Shown here one piece after another: positions 41,442 to 49,654 of a stretch of 64,000 nucleotides of DNA (the stretch's first letter is position 1; each line of letters opens with the position of its first letter). The translations under genes were made by a program, and so were the position numbers. Below the pieces are notes generated by a model. It saw nothing but the letters and a program-made list of their open reading frames with translations, was not told the origin of the DNA and searched no databases. The stretch is taken from contig CAZKGM010000005.1 of assembly GCA_964552395.1 (NCBI GenBank), positions 1 to 64,000 of the forward strand, read 5' to 3'. The stretch is from JAJDNH01 sp964552395. Its GTDB lineage: Bacteria > Acidobacteriota > Thermoanaerobaculia > Thermoanaerobaculales > Sulfomarinibacteraceae.

Positions 41442-43964
41442 CTACTTCGCTTCGTACCAGGAGTTGCCCCTGCCGACGTCGACAACGAGGGGGACATCGA
41501 GGCGGACAACGCCTTCCATGACCTCCCTGACCAGGGCGGCGGCGGCATCGGCTCGTGCGGCCGGGGCCTCGAGGACGAGCTCATCGTGGACCTGGAGGAG
41601 CAGACGGGCCTCGATCTCTGGAAGGCGGCGGTCGAGAGCGATCATCGCGAGCTTGATGATGTCGGCAGCGGTGCCCTGGATGGGTGCGTTGATGGCCATC
41701 CGCTCGGCTGCGGCGCGGACGTTGGCGGAGCCATGGTCGAGGTTGGCGATGCGCCGGACGCGACCGAACAACGTCGCGACCACGCCGTCCCGTCGCGCCG
41801 CAGCCCGCAGACCGTCCATGTATGCCTTGACTCCGGGGAAGCGCGCGAAGTAGGTATCGATGAACGCCTGCGCCTCCGCTGGCGCCAGGCCCAGATCACG
41901 CCCTAGCGAGAACGCGCCCATCCCGTAGATCAGGCCGAAGTTGACGGTTTTGGCCGATCTGCGTTCGGTGTCGCTAACCTGGGTGGGCTGCTTGCCGAGA
42001 ACGGCGGCAGCCGTGGCGCGGTGGATGTCCTCGCCACGCCGAAAGGCATCTCGCAGGGTCGCATCCCCGGACATGTGGGCGAGCACCCGGAGCTCGATCT
42101 GAGAGTAGTCGGCGGCGATCAGCAGCCAACCCGGCTGGGCCACGAATGCGCGACGGACCTCGCGGCCGAGCTCGGTGCGGACGGGGATGTTCTGCAGGTT
42201 CGGATCCGAGGATGACAGGCGGCCAGTGGCCGCGACCGTCTGGTGGAATCGGGAGTGGATGCGACCGTCGGCCGCGACCTGTTTGGGGAGGGCGTCCACG
42301 TACGTGGATTTCAGCTTTGCCTGCTCTCGATAGTCGAGGATGAGAGCGGCAAGCGGCAGCCCGCGTTGCGCCAGCTCCTCGAGCACGTCAACGCTGGTCG
42401 ACGGGCGCCGCGTCTTGGCCGTGCGCCGGATGATCGGGTAACCGAGGCGCTCGAACATCACCTCGCCGAGCTGCTGCGGCGAGTTGATATTGAAGGTCGT
42501 ACCTGCCGTGCCGTATATTTGACGTTCAAGCTCGGCGAGGGAGGTCGCCAGCCGGGCCGAGAGCTCCTCCAGGACCTTGGGTTCAAGCAGGATTCCGGTG
42601 CGCTCCATCCTCTCCAGCACCGGCACCAGCGGTTCTTCAATGGACGTGTAGACCTCCGCCAGCCCCTCCTCTTCGAGCTGTGGGAAGACCTTGTCGCCGG
42701 CGGCCTGGAGCAGGAGCGCCTTCTCGGCGGCAGCGCCGCACTCCGGATCGGCAGCCTCCGGTGCCGGCGGCAGGGCTGCCAGATGGCGCCGGGCGATGGC
42801 GTCGAGGGTCATCTCTTCCCCGGGGTTGAGGAGATAGGCGGCCAGCGACAGATCCCGCGGCGCGGAGCGCCAGCCGGCGCCATGATCCCGGAGCGTTCGC
42901 AACAGCTCCTTGCTCGAGTGCACCGAGGTGTCGCCATCGATCGTGTCGGCCATCGAGGCGACAAGGTCGGGCGGTGCCGCGCGGCAGACCCTGACACGGT
43001 TTCCGCTGGCAACGGCCGCCAGGCCTTCCTCGAAATACAGGGCCCCCGGCGGTTGCAGCAGGGCGTTGAGCGTGACCTCTTCCACGGTCCGCCGGTCCGT
43101 CTCGGCGTCGGTGAGGTCGAGCGCACCGAGCAGCGAGGTGAAGCCGAGACGGCGGTAGAGGCCTGCCAGACCCTCGATGTCGGGCTCCGAACGGGCGAGC
43201 GCCTCGAGGTCGAACGGGATCGGAAGGTCGGTCCGGATACGAACCAGATCGAGCGAGAGCTCTACCTCGTTGTGGTGCTGAGACAGGGCGTTCCGTGCCC
43301 GGGTTGGTTGGATTTCATCAAGGTGCGCGTACAGCTCGGCCACCGAGCCCCACTCGCTCACGAGGCTCTTGGCTCCCTTCTCCCCGATGCCGGGGCAGCC
43401 GGGAACGTTGTCCGATGAGTCGCCCATCAGGGCCAGGACCTCGGGGACCTGGTGTGGCGGGACACCGAAAAGCTCTGTGGCGCCCGCCTCGTCCAGGAGG
43501 CGTTCGTGGCGGGTGTGCCACAGTCGTACCCAGGGGTCCGTGACGAGCTGCAGCATGTCCTTGTCGGAGGTCGCGATCACGTACTCCATCGGCACCGCGG
43601 CGGCGCGTACGGCCAGTGTGCCAATGACATCGTCGGCCTCGTAGTCCGGGAGCTCGAGGATCGGGATCCGCATGTGGACGAGGGCGTCGCGAACGAACGG
43701 GATTTGCAGCTCGAGCTCTGGTGGCATCGGCTTGCGCTGCGCCTTGTAGCGCTCGTCAAGGCGGGTGCGAAACGTCTCGCGCCCGACGTCGAACGCCACC
43801 CCGACATGGGTGGGCTCGAGGTCGGAAAGGAGGCGATGGAGCATGCGCAGGAATCCGTACGCGGCGCCGGTCGGGGTGCCGTCCGGCGCGGTCAGGTTGT
43901 CGCGCAGGGCGAAGTGAGCCCGGTACAGGTTCGAGTGTCCGTCGATGAGCAGAAGACGCGCCAT
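41442..43964 (-). CDS. polA: DNA polymerase I
   Basis: The 840-residue protein has a 5'-3' exonuclease domain (about residues 1-290: LLLIDGHSNLYRAHFAL, LPDYEADDVIGTLA, GDSSDNVPGCPGIGEKGA), a central domain, and a polymerase domain with motif A DYSQIELRVLAH, motif B RRSAKTVNFGLIYGMG and motif C VHDELVLEAP. The central domain lacks the D-x-E exonuclease motif, so proofreading activity is probably absent, as in Taq polymerase. It acts in Okazaki fragment processing and repair. GGAGGAGCT precedes the ATG; SulP ends 129 bp upstream on the same strand. Confidence 0.96.
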   Translation of the reverse strand: MARLLLIDGHSNLYRAHFALRDNLTAPDGTPTGAAYGFLRMLHRLLSDLEPTHVGVAFDVGRETFRTRLDERYKAQRKPMPPELELQIPFVRDALVHMRIPILELPDYEADDVIGTLAVRAAAVPMEYVIATSDKDMLQLVTDPWVRLWHTRHERLLDEAGATELFGVPPHQVPEVLALMGDSSDNVPGCPGIGEKGAKSLVSEWGSVAELYAHLDEIQPTRARNALSQHHNEVELSLDLVRIRTDLPIPFDLEALARSEPDIEGLAGLYRRLGFTSLLGALDLTDAETDRRTVEEVTLNALLQPPGALYFEEGLAAVASGNRVRVCRAAPPDLVASMADTIDGDTSVHSSKELLRTLRDHGAGWRSAPRDLSLAAYLLNPGEEMTLDAIARRHLAALPPAPEAADPECGAAAEKALLLQAAGDKVFPQLEEEGLAEVYTSIEEPLVPVLERMERTGILLEPKVLEELSARLATSLAELERQIYGTAGTTFNINSPQQLGEVMFERLGYPIIRRTAKTRRPSTSVDVLEELAQRGLPLAALILDYREQAKLKSTYVDALPKQVAADGRIHSRFHQTVAATGRLSSSDPNLQNIPVRTELGREVRRAFVAQPGWLLIAADYSQIELRVLAHMSGDATLRDAFRRGEDIHRATAAAVLGKQPTQVSDTERRSAKTVNFGLIYGMGAFSLGRDLGLAPAEAQAFIDTYFARFPGVKAYMDGLRAAARRDGVVATLFGRVRRIANLDHGSANVRAAAERMAINAPIQGTAADIIKLAMIALDRRLPEIEARLLLQVHDELVLEAPAARADAAAALVREVMEGVVRLDVPLVVDVGRGNSWYEAK

Positions 43965-44093
43965 GGCAGCTCCTCCTGCCTGATCATATCAACCGGGCTG
44001 TCTGCAGCTGCCGACACCGGGCCGGGCGCGAACCCCGGAACCCTCGGTCACGCGCCTGTGGCCGCCGCCGGCGACGGTCTGGGACGGCGCGGG

Positions 44094-46319
44094 CTACTCG
44101 CGTGTCGGGCCCTCGAGGATCTCCGCCCGCCTGTGGATCTCAGCCGACACGGCGAGGCCGCGGAAGCAGGGCGTTACTAGCGGGCACTCCGTCTCATCTC
44201 CCTCATCGTGGGTGCGCCCGTAGAGGATCGGCAGCGCGGCCGCGACCGACCGGTAGAAGTGGTCGGCGCCGATCACCCAGTACAGCTTGGTGCGACGGAG
44301 AAGGTCGATGACCGAGTCGTTGAGCCCGCTGAGGGAGACGTCGTAGCCCGCCTCTCGCAGCCGGCTGACCATCCGCGACAGCATCTCCTCACCCGAGGCG
44401 TCGATTTCGTTGATCCCGTTGCCGACGATCAGGACGTGGCGCAGCTCCGGCATGGCCGAAACGCGCTCCAGGATCTGCTCCTCGAGGTAGCTGACGTTGG
44501 GAAAGAAGAGCGAGCCGTTGAAGCGGATAACGGCAATGCGGCGGCACAGCTCGAGGCCCCAGCGCTCGGCGTTGCGGTACGAGCCGTCGGTGTACCTGGA
44601 CAGCAGCGCCACCTTCGGCTTCATGGTCCGGAACAGGTACAGGCCGAGGGTAAGGGCAATGCCGAGGAAGATCCCTTGCTCGAGGTGTGGAGCGGCCACG
44701 AGGGTGGTCGCAAAGGTAACAATCGAGATCAAGCCGTCGTGGCGCTGCGCCCGCCACGAGTGGAGAATAGCCTTGAAGTCGATGAGCCCGATCACGGCCA
44801 TCATGATGATCGCGGCCAGCACGGACTGTGGGAGATGGTACAGCAGGGGGGTGAGGAACAGCAGCGTCAGGAGTACAACCACGCTGCTGAACACGCTGGA
44901 CAGGCCGGTCCTTGCGCCCGCCTGGAGATTCACAGCCGACCTCGAGAATGAGCCGGACACCGGGTAGCTCTGAAAGAAGGCGCCGACGATGTTGGCGAGC
45001 CCCTGCCCGATCAGTTCCTGGTTGGGGTCGATTCTCTGGTGGGTTCTGGCCGCCATCGCCTTGGCGATAGAGATGGCCTCCATGAAGCCGAGGATGGAGA
45101 TGATGATTGCCATCGGCAGGAGGCTGATGATCGTCCCTGCCTGCAAACGGGGTATCCGCGGAGCAGGGATTCCCCGCGGAATCGTGCCGACGACCGCTCC
45201 ACCCCCGACGAATGTGAGGCGCTGAACATCGAGCGGGCCCTCTCCGATCTTGACCCGCCAGCGGCGGCCGTCCCGGGTCGCGCCGGCGGGAGCGTGCTCT
45301 TGCGGGAAGAACGTCAGCCGGCCGTCGTCATCCACCAGCGCGACGAACACGGTAGACCGAAGCATGCGGCGCAGGGTCGAAGCTCGTTCCCTCTGCTCCC
45401 GCGCCTGCAGCTCAAGCAGGTCCGCCTGATGGCGAAGCTCGATCGCCGTGAGCGAGCCGCCGCCGCGTTCTGCCGTGGCCTGCCTGAGTGCCGCCAGCGC
45501 GAGTCGCTGGCGCTCCTGAATGCTGCCGGCGCTGGTGAGAGCGCTGTCCAGATCCCGCACCGTCTTCTGGGCCACGGGATCTCCGATCGCACCTAGGCCG
45601 GCCTGCTTGTCCTGGCGAAAGCCGGTGAGCCATGACAGTGTCGTCGTCAGCACGACCGCCACCAGAACGCTCGGGATGCGTGGGTTGACGCGCCGCAGGC
45701 CGACCATGACGGCGAAGGCCAGAGCGGCCATGGCCAGGGTCGGCCAGTGGATGAAGTGGGCAGCTGCCCGACAGACGTTCAATATCGTCTGATAGTGGTG
45801 CTCTCCCGGCTCGACCGAGACGCCGAACAGCTTCGACAGCTGGGACGAGGCGATGATGATGGCGGCCGCATTGGTGAATCCGTTTACCACCGGATGGGAG
45901 AGGAGGTTGACGACCATTCCGAGGCGGAAGGCGCCGAGCAGGAGCTGGAACAGCCCAACGATGAACGCGAGAACGAGGGCGTACATGATGAATGCCGCTG
46001 AGCCCGCGGTGGCCAGGGGCTGCAGGGCGGTTGCGGTCATCAGTGAAACGACGGCTACCGGCCCAGTGGCGAGCTGGGCACTGGATCCGAAAAGCGCAGC
46101 CACGATCGGCGGCAAGAAGGCGGCGTAAAGACCGTAGTAGGGGGGCAGCCCGGCCAGCTGCGCGTAAGCCATGGACTGCGGGATCAGCACCAGCGCGACG
46201 GTGAGTCCGGAGATGAAGTCGGCACGCAGGCTCGCACTGGTGATGCTGCTCGACCAGCGGAGGAAGGGGAGCATGCGGGAGATAATGGGCTCCCTGTCAC
46301 CATTGCGCTGGGTGGCCAT
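44094..46319 (-). CDS. SulP family anion transporter with STAS domain and a ~140-residue insertion
   Basis: The 741-residue protein is a SulP/SLC26 permease: ADFISGLTVALVLIPQSMAYAQLAGLPP, HPVVNGFTNAAAIIIASSQL, and QELIGQGLANIVGAFFQSYPVSGSFSRSAVN (each a family block), about 12-14 TM helices, and a C-terminal STAS domain containing VLIVGNGINEIDASGEEML. Between the helix ending LSWLTGF (about residue 234) and GTIPRGIPAP (378), where relatives have only a short loop, lies an insertion of about 140 residues. It has a charged, coiled-coil-like stretch (SIQERQRLALAALRQ, then ELQAREQRERASTL) and a small beta-rich part. The substrate could be sulfate, bicarbonate or another anion. It is the last gene of the five-gene signalling operon, 15 bp after the CBS gene. 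Confidence 0.9.
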   Translation of the reverse strand: MATQRNGDREPIISRMLPFLRWSSSITSASLRADFISGLTVALVLIPQSMAYAQLAGLPPYYGLYAAFLPPIVAALFGSSAQLATGPVAVVSLMTATALQPLATAGSAAFIMYALVLAFIVGLFQLLLGAFRLGMVVNLLSHPVVNGFTNAAAIIIASSQLSKLFGVSVEPGEHHYQTILNVCRAAAHFIHWPTLAMAALAFAVMVGLRRVNPRIPSVLVAVVLTTTLSWLTGFRQDKQAGLGAIGDPVAQKTVRDLDSALTSAGSIQERQRLALAALRQATAERGGGSLTAIELRHQADLLELQAREQRERASTLRRMLRSTVFVALVDDDGRLTFFPQEHAPAGATRDGRRWRVKIGEGPLDVQRLTFVGGGAVVGTIPRGIPAPRIPRLQAGTIISLLPMAIIISILGFMEAISIAKAMAARTHQRIDPNQELIGQGLANIVGAFFQSYPVSGSFSRSAVNLQAGARTGLSSVFSSVVVLLTLLFLTPLLYHLPQSVLAAIIMMAVIGLIDFKAILHSWRAQRHDGLISIVTFATTLVAAPHLEQGIFLGIALTLGLYLFRTMKPKVALLSRYTDGSYRNAERWGLELCRRIAVIRFNGSLFFPNVSYLEEQILERVSAMPELRHVLIVGNGINEIDASGEEMLSRMVSRLREAGYDVSLSGLNDSVIDLLRRTKLYWVIGADHFYRSVAAALPILYGRTHDEGDETECPLVTPCFRGLAVSAEIHRRAEILEGPTRE

Positions 46320-46334
46320 GCAGCCGCTCCTTAC

Positions 46335-46853
46335 CTAGAGGCACTCGAGGAGCGCAGCGATCTCATGCAGAACCTCCACGGTACGTACTACGCCGACGAC
46401 CTGTTGCTCGCGCGTGACCGGGACCAGGCTCGCCCCGTCGGCTGCCATGATGCGGGCGACCTCGAGCAGGGTGGCGCTGACGTCGACGGCGCTGCCGATT
46501 GACTGCATGACATCGCTGACGGGACGTTGCGAACGCGCGCCGAGAGCCTCGACGATCGTCTTGACCTGATCAACCGGCGGCCGCTTGCCGAGGCCGAACA
46601 TCCGGCGCGGTTGCAGCTCGTCGAGGATCGATGCCGGATCGAGCCCGCCGAGGAGGTCGCGGCGCCTCACCATGCCGAGGAGCTGGTAGCTTTCATTGAA
46701 CACCAGCACGACGCGCGGCAGCGACCCGCGACCGGCAACGGTAAGGCCGGCGCTCTCCAGCTCGGCAATCGCCTGCCGGAGGGTGAACCAGTAGGGGATG
46801 TGCGGGTATCTGTCCAGAGGGATCATGAGGTCGCCGGCATTCTTGAGAGTCAT
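46335..46853 (-). CDS. Tandem CBS-domain protein
   Basis: The 172-residue protein consists of two CBS motifs: residues ~8-70 (IPYWFTLRQAIAELESAGL, VVLVFNESYQLLGMVRRRDL) and ~110-170 (PVSDVMQSIGSAVDVSATL, GASLVPVTREQQVVGVVRT). A CBS pair forms a Bateman module that binds adenine nucleotides, so it may report energy state to the neighbouring transporter or kinase-like protein. The ATG overlaps the response regulator stop (ATGA). SulP begins 15 bp downstream. Confidence 0.85.
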   Translation of the reverse strand: MTLKNAGDLMIPLDRYPHIPYWFTLRQAIAELESAGLTVAGRGSLPRVVLVFNESYQLLGMVRRRDLLGGLDPASILDELQPRRMFGLGKRPPVDQVKTIVEALGARSQRPVSDVMQSIGSAVDVSATLLEVARIMAADGASLVPVTREQQVVGVVRTVEVLHEIAALLECL

Positions 46854-47425
46854 GACGCCACCTCGCTGCCATTGCTGGCGTGCAGCAGCCGCTCGATCGT
46901 GTCGACGGAGAGGCCCGACCGTCGGGCGACCTCCTGGAGGTTTCCGGGGACGACTCCGGCGAGCCTCCTCGCATAGGCCTCGCGGAACCCGGCCAGCGCC
47001 GCCTCGAATGGCTCGGTTTCGAGGATCTTCCGCCACTCCTCCGCCTCGCGCCGCGCCCGCTGCCATCGCATGGCACGCTCGACCGTGTAGAGGATCTGTT
47101 CCTTCTTGAAAGGCTTCGTGATGTAGTCGAAGACACCCAGCGAGAGCGCCTCGACGGCGCTCTCGATCGAGCCGAACGCGGTGAGGATGATCAGCTCCTC
47201 CTCGCGCTCGTGATCCTTCAGCCACCGCAGGAGATCGAGGCCGTCCATGCCGGGCATCTTCAGGTCGGCGATGACGATGTCGAACGTGCGCTCGTCGAGG
47301 ATCGACGGCACCTCGACGGAGCTACTGGTGGTGGTGATCGCGTATGGCGTCTTCTCCGAGATGATGCGCTGCAGCAGCCGCAGCATGTGAATCTCGTCAT
47401 CGACGGCGAGGATGCTCTGTGGCAT
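46850..47425 (-). CDS. Response regulator with Fis-like helix-turn-helix
   Basis: The 191-residue protein has a receiver domain (residues ~1-120) with the acidic pair D9-D10, phosphoacceptor D54 in IVIADLKMPGMDG, Thr in ILTAFGS and Lys in DYITKPF. A helical linker follows (WQRARREAEEWRKIL), then a short C-terminal HTH (NLQEVARRSGLSVDTIERLL) like those of NtrC-type regulators but without the AAA+ domain. It should be phosphorylated by the upstream sensor kinase, with which it overlaps by 29 bp, and could bind DNA directly. Its target genes are unknown; its own operon is the first candidate. Confidence 0.88.
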   Translation of the reverse strand: MPQSILAVDDEIHMLRLLQRIISEKTPYAITTTSSSVEVPSILDERTFDIVIADLKMPGMDGLDLLRWLKDHEREEELIILTAFGSIESAVEALSLGVFDYITKPFKKEQILYTVERAMRWQRARREAEEWRKILETEPFEAALAGFREAYARRLAGVVPGNLQEVARRSGLSVDTIERLLHASNGSEVAS

Positions 47426-49643
47426 CTTGTACCTCCAGCTCGGGCACGGAATCCGCAGCGGGCAGGGTGACGGTGAACGTCGTACCGGATGCGGCTCCGG
47501 GATGATCGACGCGTGAAACGCTCTCGCAGGTGATCTGCCCACCGTACTTGCGGACGATCCCGTAACACAGCGACAGGCCGAGACCGGTCCCCTCGTTGAC
47601 CTTCTTGGTCGTGAAGAACGGGTCGAAGATGTGTGGCCGGATGCGCTCCGGGATCCCGACCCCGGTGTCGGCGACACTTATCAAGACGGCTCCGTCCCGG
47701 GGCCGGGCGCCGACCGTCAATGTGCCGCCCGCAGCAGCCATTGCCGCTACAGCGTTGTTGATCAGGTTGAAGATCACCTGCTGAAACTCGCGTTCGTCCC
47801 CAATCACACGCGGCAGCTCGTCGGCAACCTCCATCTTGACGTCGATCTTCCGTGTCATCAGCGTGTTCTTCGCTATCATCAGGACCTTCTCGAGGCTGCG
47901 GCGGATGTCCGCCGTGTCCTCGAGCCCCTCCGTTACGCGAGCAAAGCCGAGCAGGTCCTCGACAACCTTTTTGGCGAGGTTGGCTTGGTACTCGATCGCC
48001 TGCAGGTCCTCGTGCTCTGGTGTCGACGGGTCGGTACGCTCGAGCAGGAGATCGGTGAAGCCGAGAATGACGGCCAGCGGGTTGTTGATCTCGTGCGCCA
48101 CCCCGGCGGCCAGGGTGCCGATCGAGGCCAGCTTCTCGGCGTTGTAGATCCTCTGATCGAGGAGACGGCTCTCGGTGATGTCGCGGCTGATTCCGAGCAC
48201 GTACCGCACGTTGCGTTTGTCATCGCGGATTGGCATGAGCTTGGTGTCGAGGCGTATCTTGGTACTGTCGAAGTGGACGGTGTGCTCGTAGGAGATGGTG
48301 CGGCTCTCCTCCAGTACGCGCTCGATCTGGCGGCGCACGAAGTCGGCATCCGCCGGTCGCAGCAGCGTGGTGAGGGGCTTCCCGATGTACGTCTCTGGAG
48401 GCGGCAGCCCCTCCTCGTCAACCACCCACGGCACCCGGGCGAGGGACACGAACAGCTCCACGGTCTTGCGGTTAGCGAGGATCACTCGGGTTTCGAGGTC
48501 GAGGATGTAGATCAGGTCGCTGGCCTGCTCGACCACCCGCCGCGAGATGCGTTCCATCTCATGCAGGTCGGCCTGGGTCCGCTCGACCTCTCGCTTGAGG
48601 CTGTGCGAGATGCGGCGTTGATAGGTCGTGATGAGCGCGCCCAGGACCACCAGGGCGGCGATCAGGACCGCCTCTGCGGCAACGTGGCGCACGAACACGC
48701 GGTGTACCGCCTGCGCAACTTCGCTCTGGGGCGCCACCACGGCGATCGACCAAAGCCCGTCCTCGGCAACGAACGGATGCTTCACCGGCGTGAATGCGAT
48801 CAGCTTGGGGATCGTGCCGCGCAAGCTGCCGTGCCAGCCGCTGACGTAAGCGCCGGTGCCCTCGTGGCCGCGGAGCATGTCGTCACGCATGATGCGGTTG
48901 ATGCGATCGAAACGGATCTCGGGCCGGCGGTCGTGTCGCGCCGTGAAGGCGTTGCGGCCAATGAACCGGCGGTCCGGGTGGTAGAGGAATACGCCGTTGC
49001 CGTCGATGATCCAAGCGTACCCTGTCTTGCCGGAGCGGACGGTCGTGAGAACCGACCCGAGGAGGGACGGGAGGTCGACACAGGCGGCCAGCACTGCCGG
49101 CCCCGGTTGCTCGGGCCCGGCCGCCGCGAAGTAGGTCGCCCGCACCGTGGACAGAGCCTCACCCGGTCCACCTGCTGCCCGACGCAGGAGCGCGATTGAG
49201 GCCGACTCGGGAAGCGCCGGCACCGCAGGCAGAGATGCCAGGGCGTCCGGGGCGCCGCACGCGAGTGTCACGTGCTCGGTGCCGTCAAGCGCACCGATGG
49301 CGACCATCCCGGTGTCGCGGCTGCGGGCAAGCGCCGACTCCATCGCTGACTGCAGCTGGGACCGACTGAGGCGGGCGCCCCGAGCGAGTGTGACGAGGCT
49401 GTTGAGCTCACTGCTGACGTGTGTCAGCGTCGACTCGATCTGGGCCGCTGCCTGGCGCGCGAGGACGAGCTGCTCCTGGTTGAAGTCATCGTTGATCTGC
49501 TGGCGCATGGCGCGGGCGTTCTGCCACACCAGGAGGGCGACGCCGCCGATGAGGATCACCAGCGCGACCGCGGATGCGGCGAACAGAGGTGTGGTCCCGG
49601 TGCGGGGGAGTGCGGAGCGGCGGAGACGAGCGAGAAGCGGCAC
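47397..49643 (-). CDS. Membrane sensor histidine kinase (dCache-like, PAS, HisKA, HATPase)
   Basis: The 748-residue protein has TM1 (about residues 20-40), a long extracytoplasmic Cache-like sensor (about 45-315, with VRSGKTGYAWIIDGNGVFLYHP, a typical Cache strand), TM2 (about 318-340), and a PAS domain (about 370-495, ASDLIYILDLETRVILANRK). The HisKA helix carries the phosphoacceptor H517 in AAGVAHEINNPLAVILGF, and the HATPase domain has the N box NLINNAVAAM, the G1 box ADTGVGIP and GTGLGLSLCYGIV. It should autophosphorylate in response to a small extracellular ligand and pass phosphate to the overlapping regulator gene product. Confidence 0.93.
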   Translation of the reverse strand: MPLLARLRRSALPRTGTTPLFAASAVALVILIGGVALLVWQNARAMRQQINDDFNQEQLVLARQAAAQIESTLTHVSSELNSLVTLARGARLSRSQLQSAMESALARSRDTGMVAIGALDGTEHVTLACGAPDALASLPAVPALPESASIALLRRAAGGPGEALSTVRATYFAAAGPEQPGPAVLAACVDLPSLLGSVLTTVRSGKTGYAWIIDGNGVFLYHPDRRFIGRNAFTARHDRRPEIRFDRINRIMRDDMLRGHEGTGAYVSGWHGSLRGTIPKLIAFTPVKHPFVAEDGLWSIAVVAPQSEVAQAVHRVFVRHVAAEAVLIAALVVLGALITTYQRRISHSLKREVERTQADLHEMERISRRVVEQASDLIYILDLETRVILANRKTVELFVSLARVPWVVDEEGLPPPETYIGKPLTTLLRPADADFVRRQIERVLEESRTISYEHTVHFDSTKIRLDTKLMPIRDDKRNVRYVLGISRDITESRLLDQRIYNAEKLASIGTLAAGVAHEINNPLAVILGFTDLLLERTDPSTPEHEDLQAIEYQANLAKKVVEDLLGFARVTEGLEDTADIRRSLEKVLMIAKNTLMTRKIDVKMEVADELPRVIGDEREFQQVIFNLINNAVAAMAAAGGTLTVGARPRDGAVLISVADTGVGIPERIRPHIFDPFFTTKKVNEGTGLGLSLCYGIVRKYGGQITCESVSRVDHPGAASGTTFTVTLPAADSVPELEVQDATEHPRRR

Positions 49644-49654
49644 GATGTCTCGCC

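Noticed and set aside
47631..49199. 522-residue plus-strand frame opposite the sensor kinase
   Set aside because: Shadow frame; the kinase has all expected motifs.
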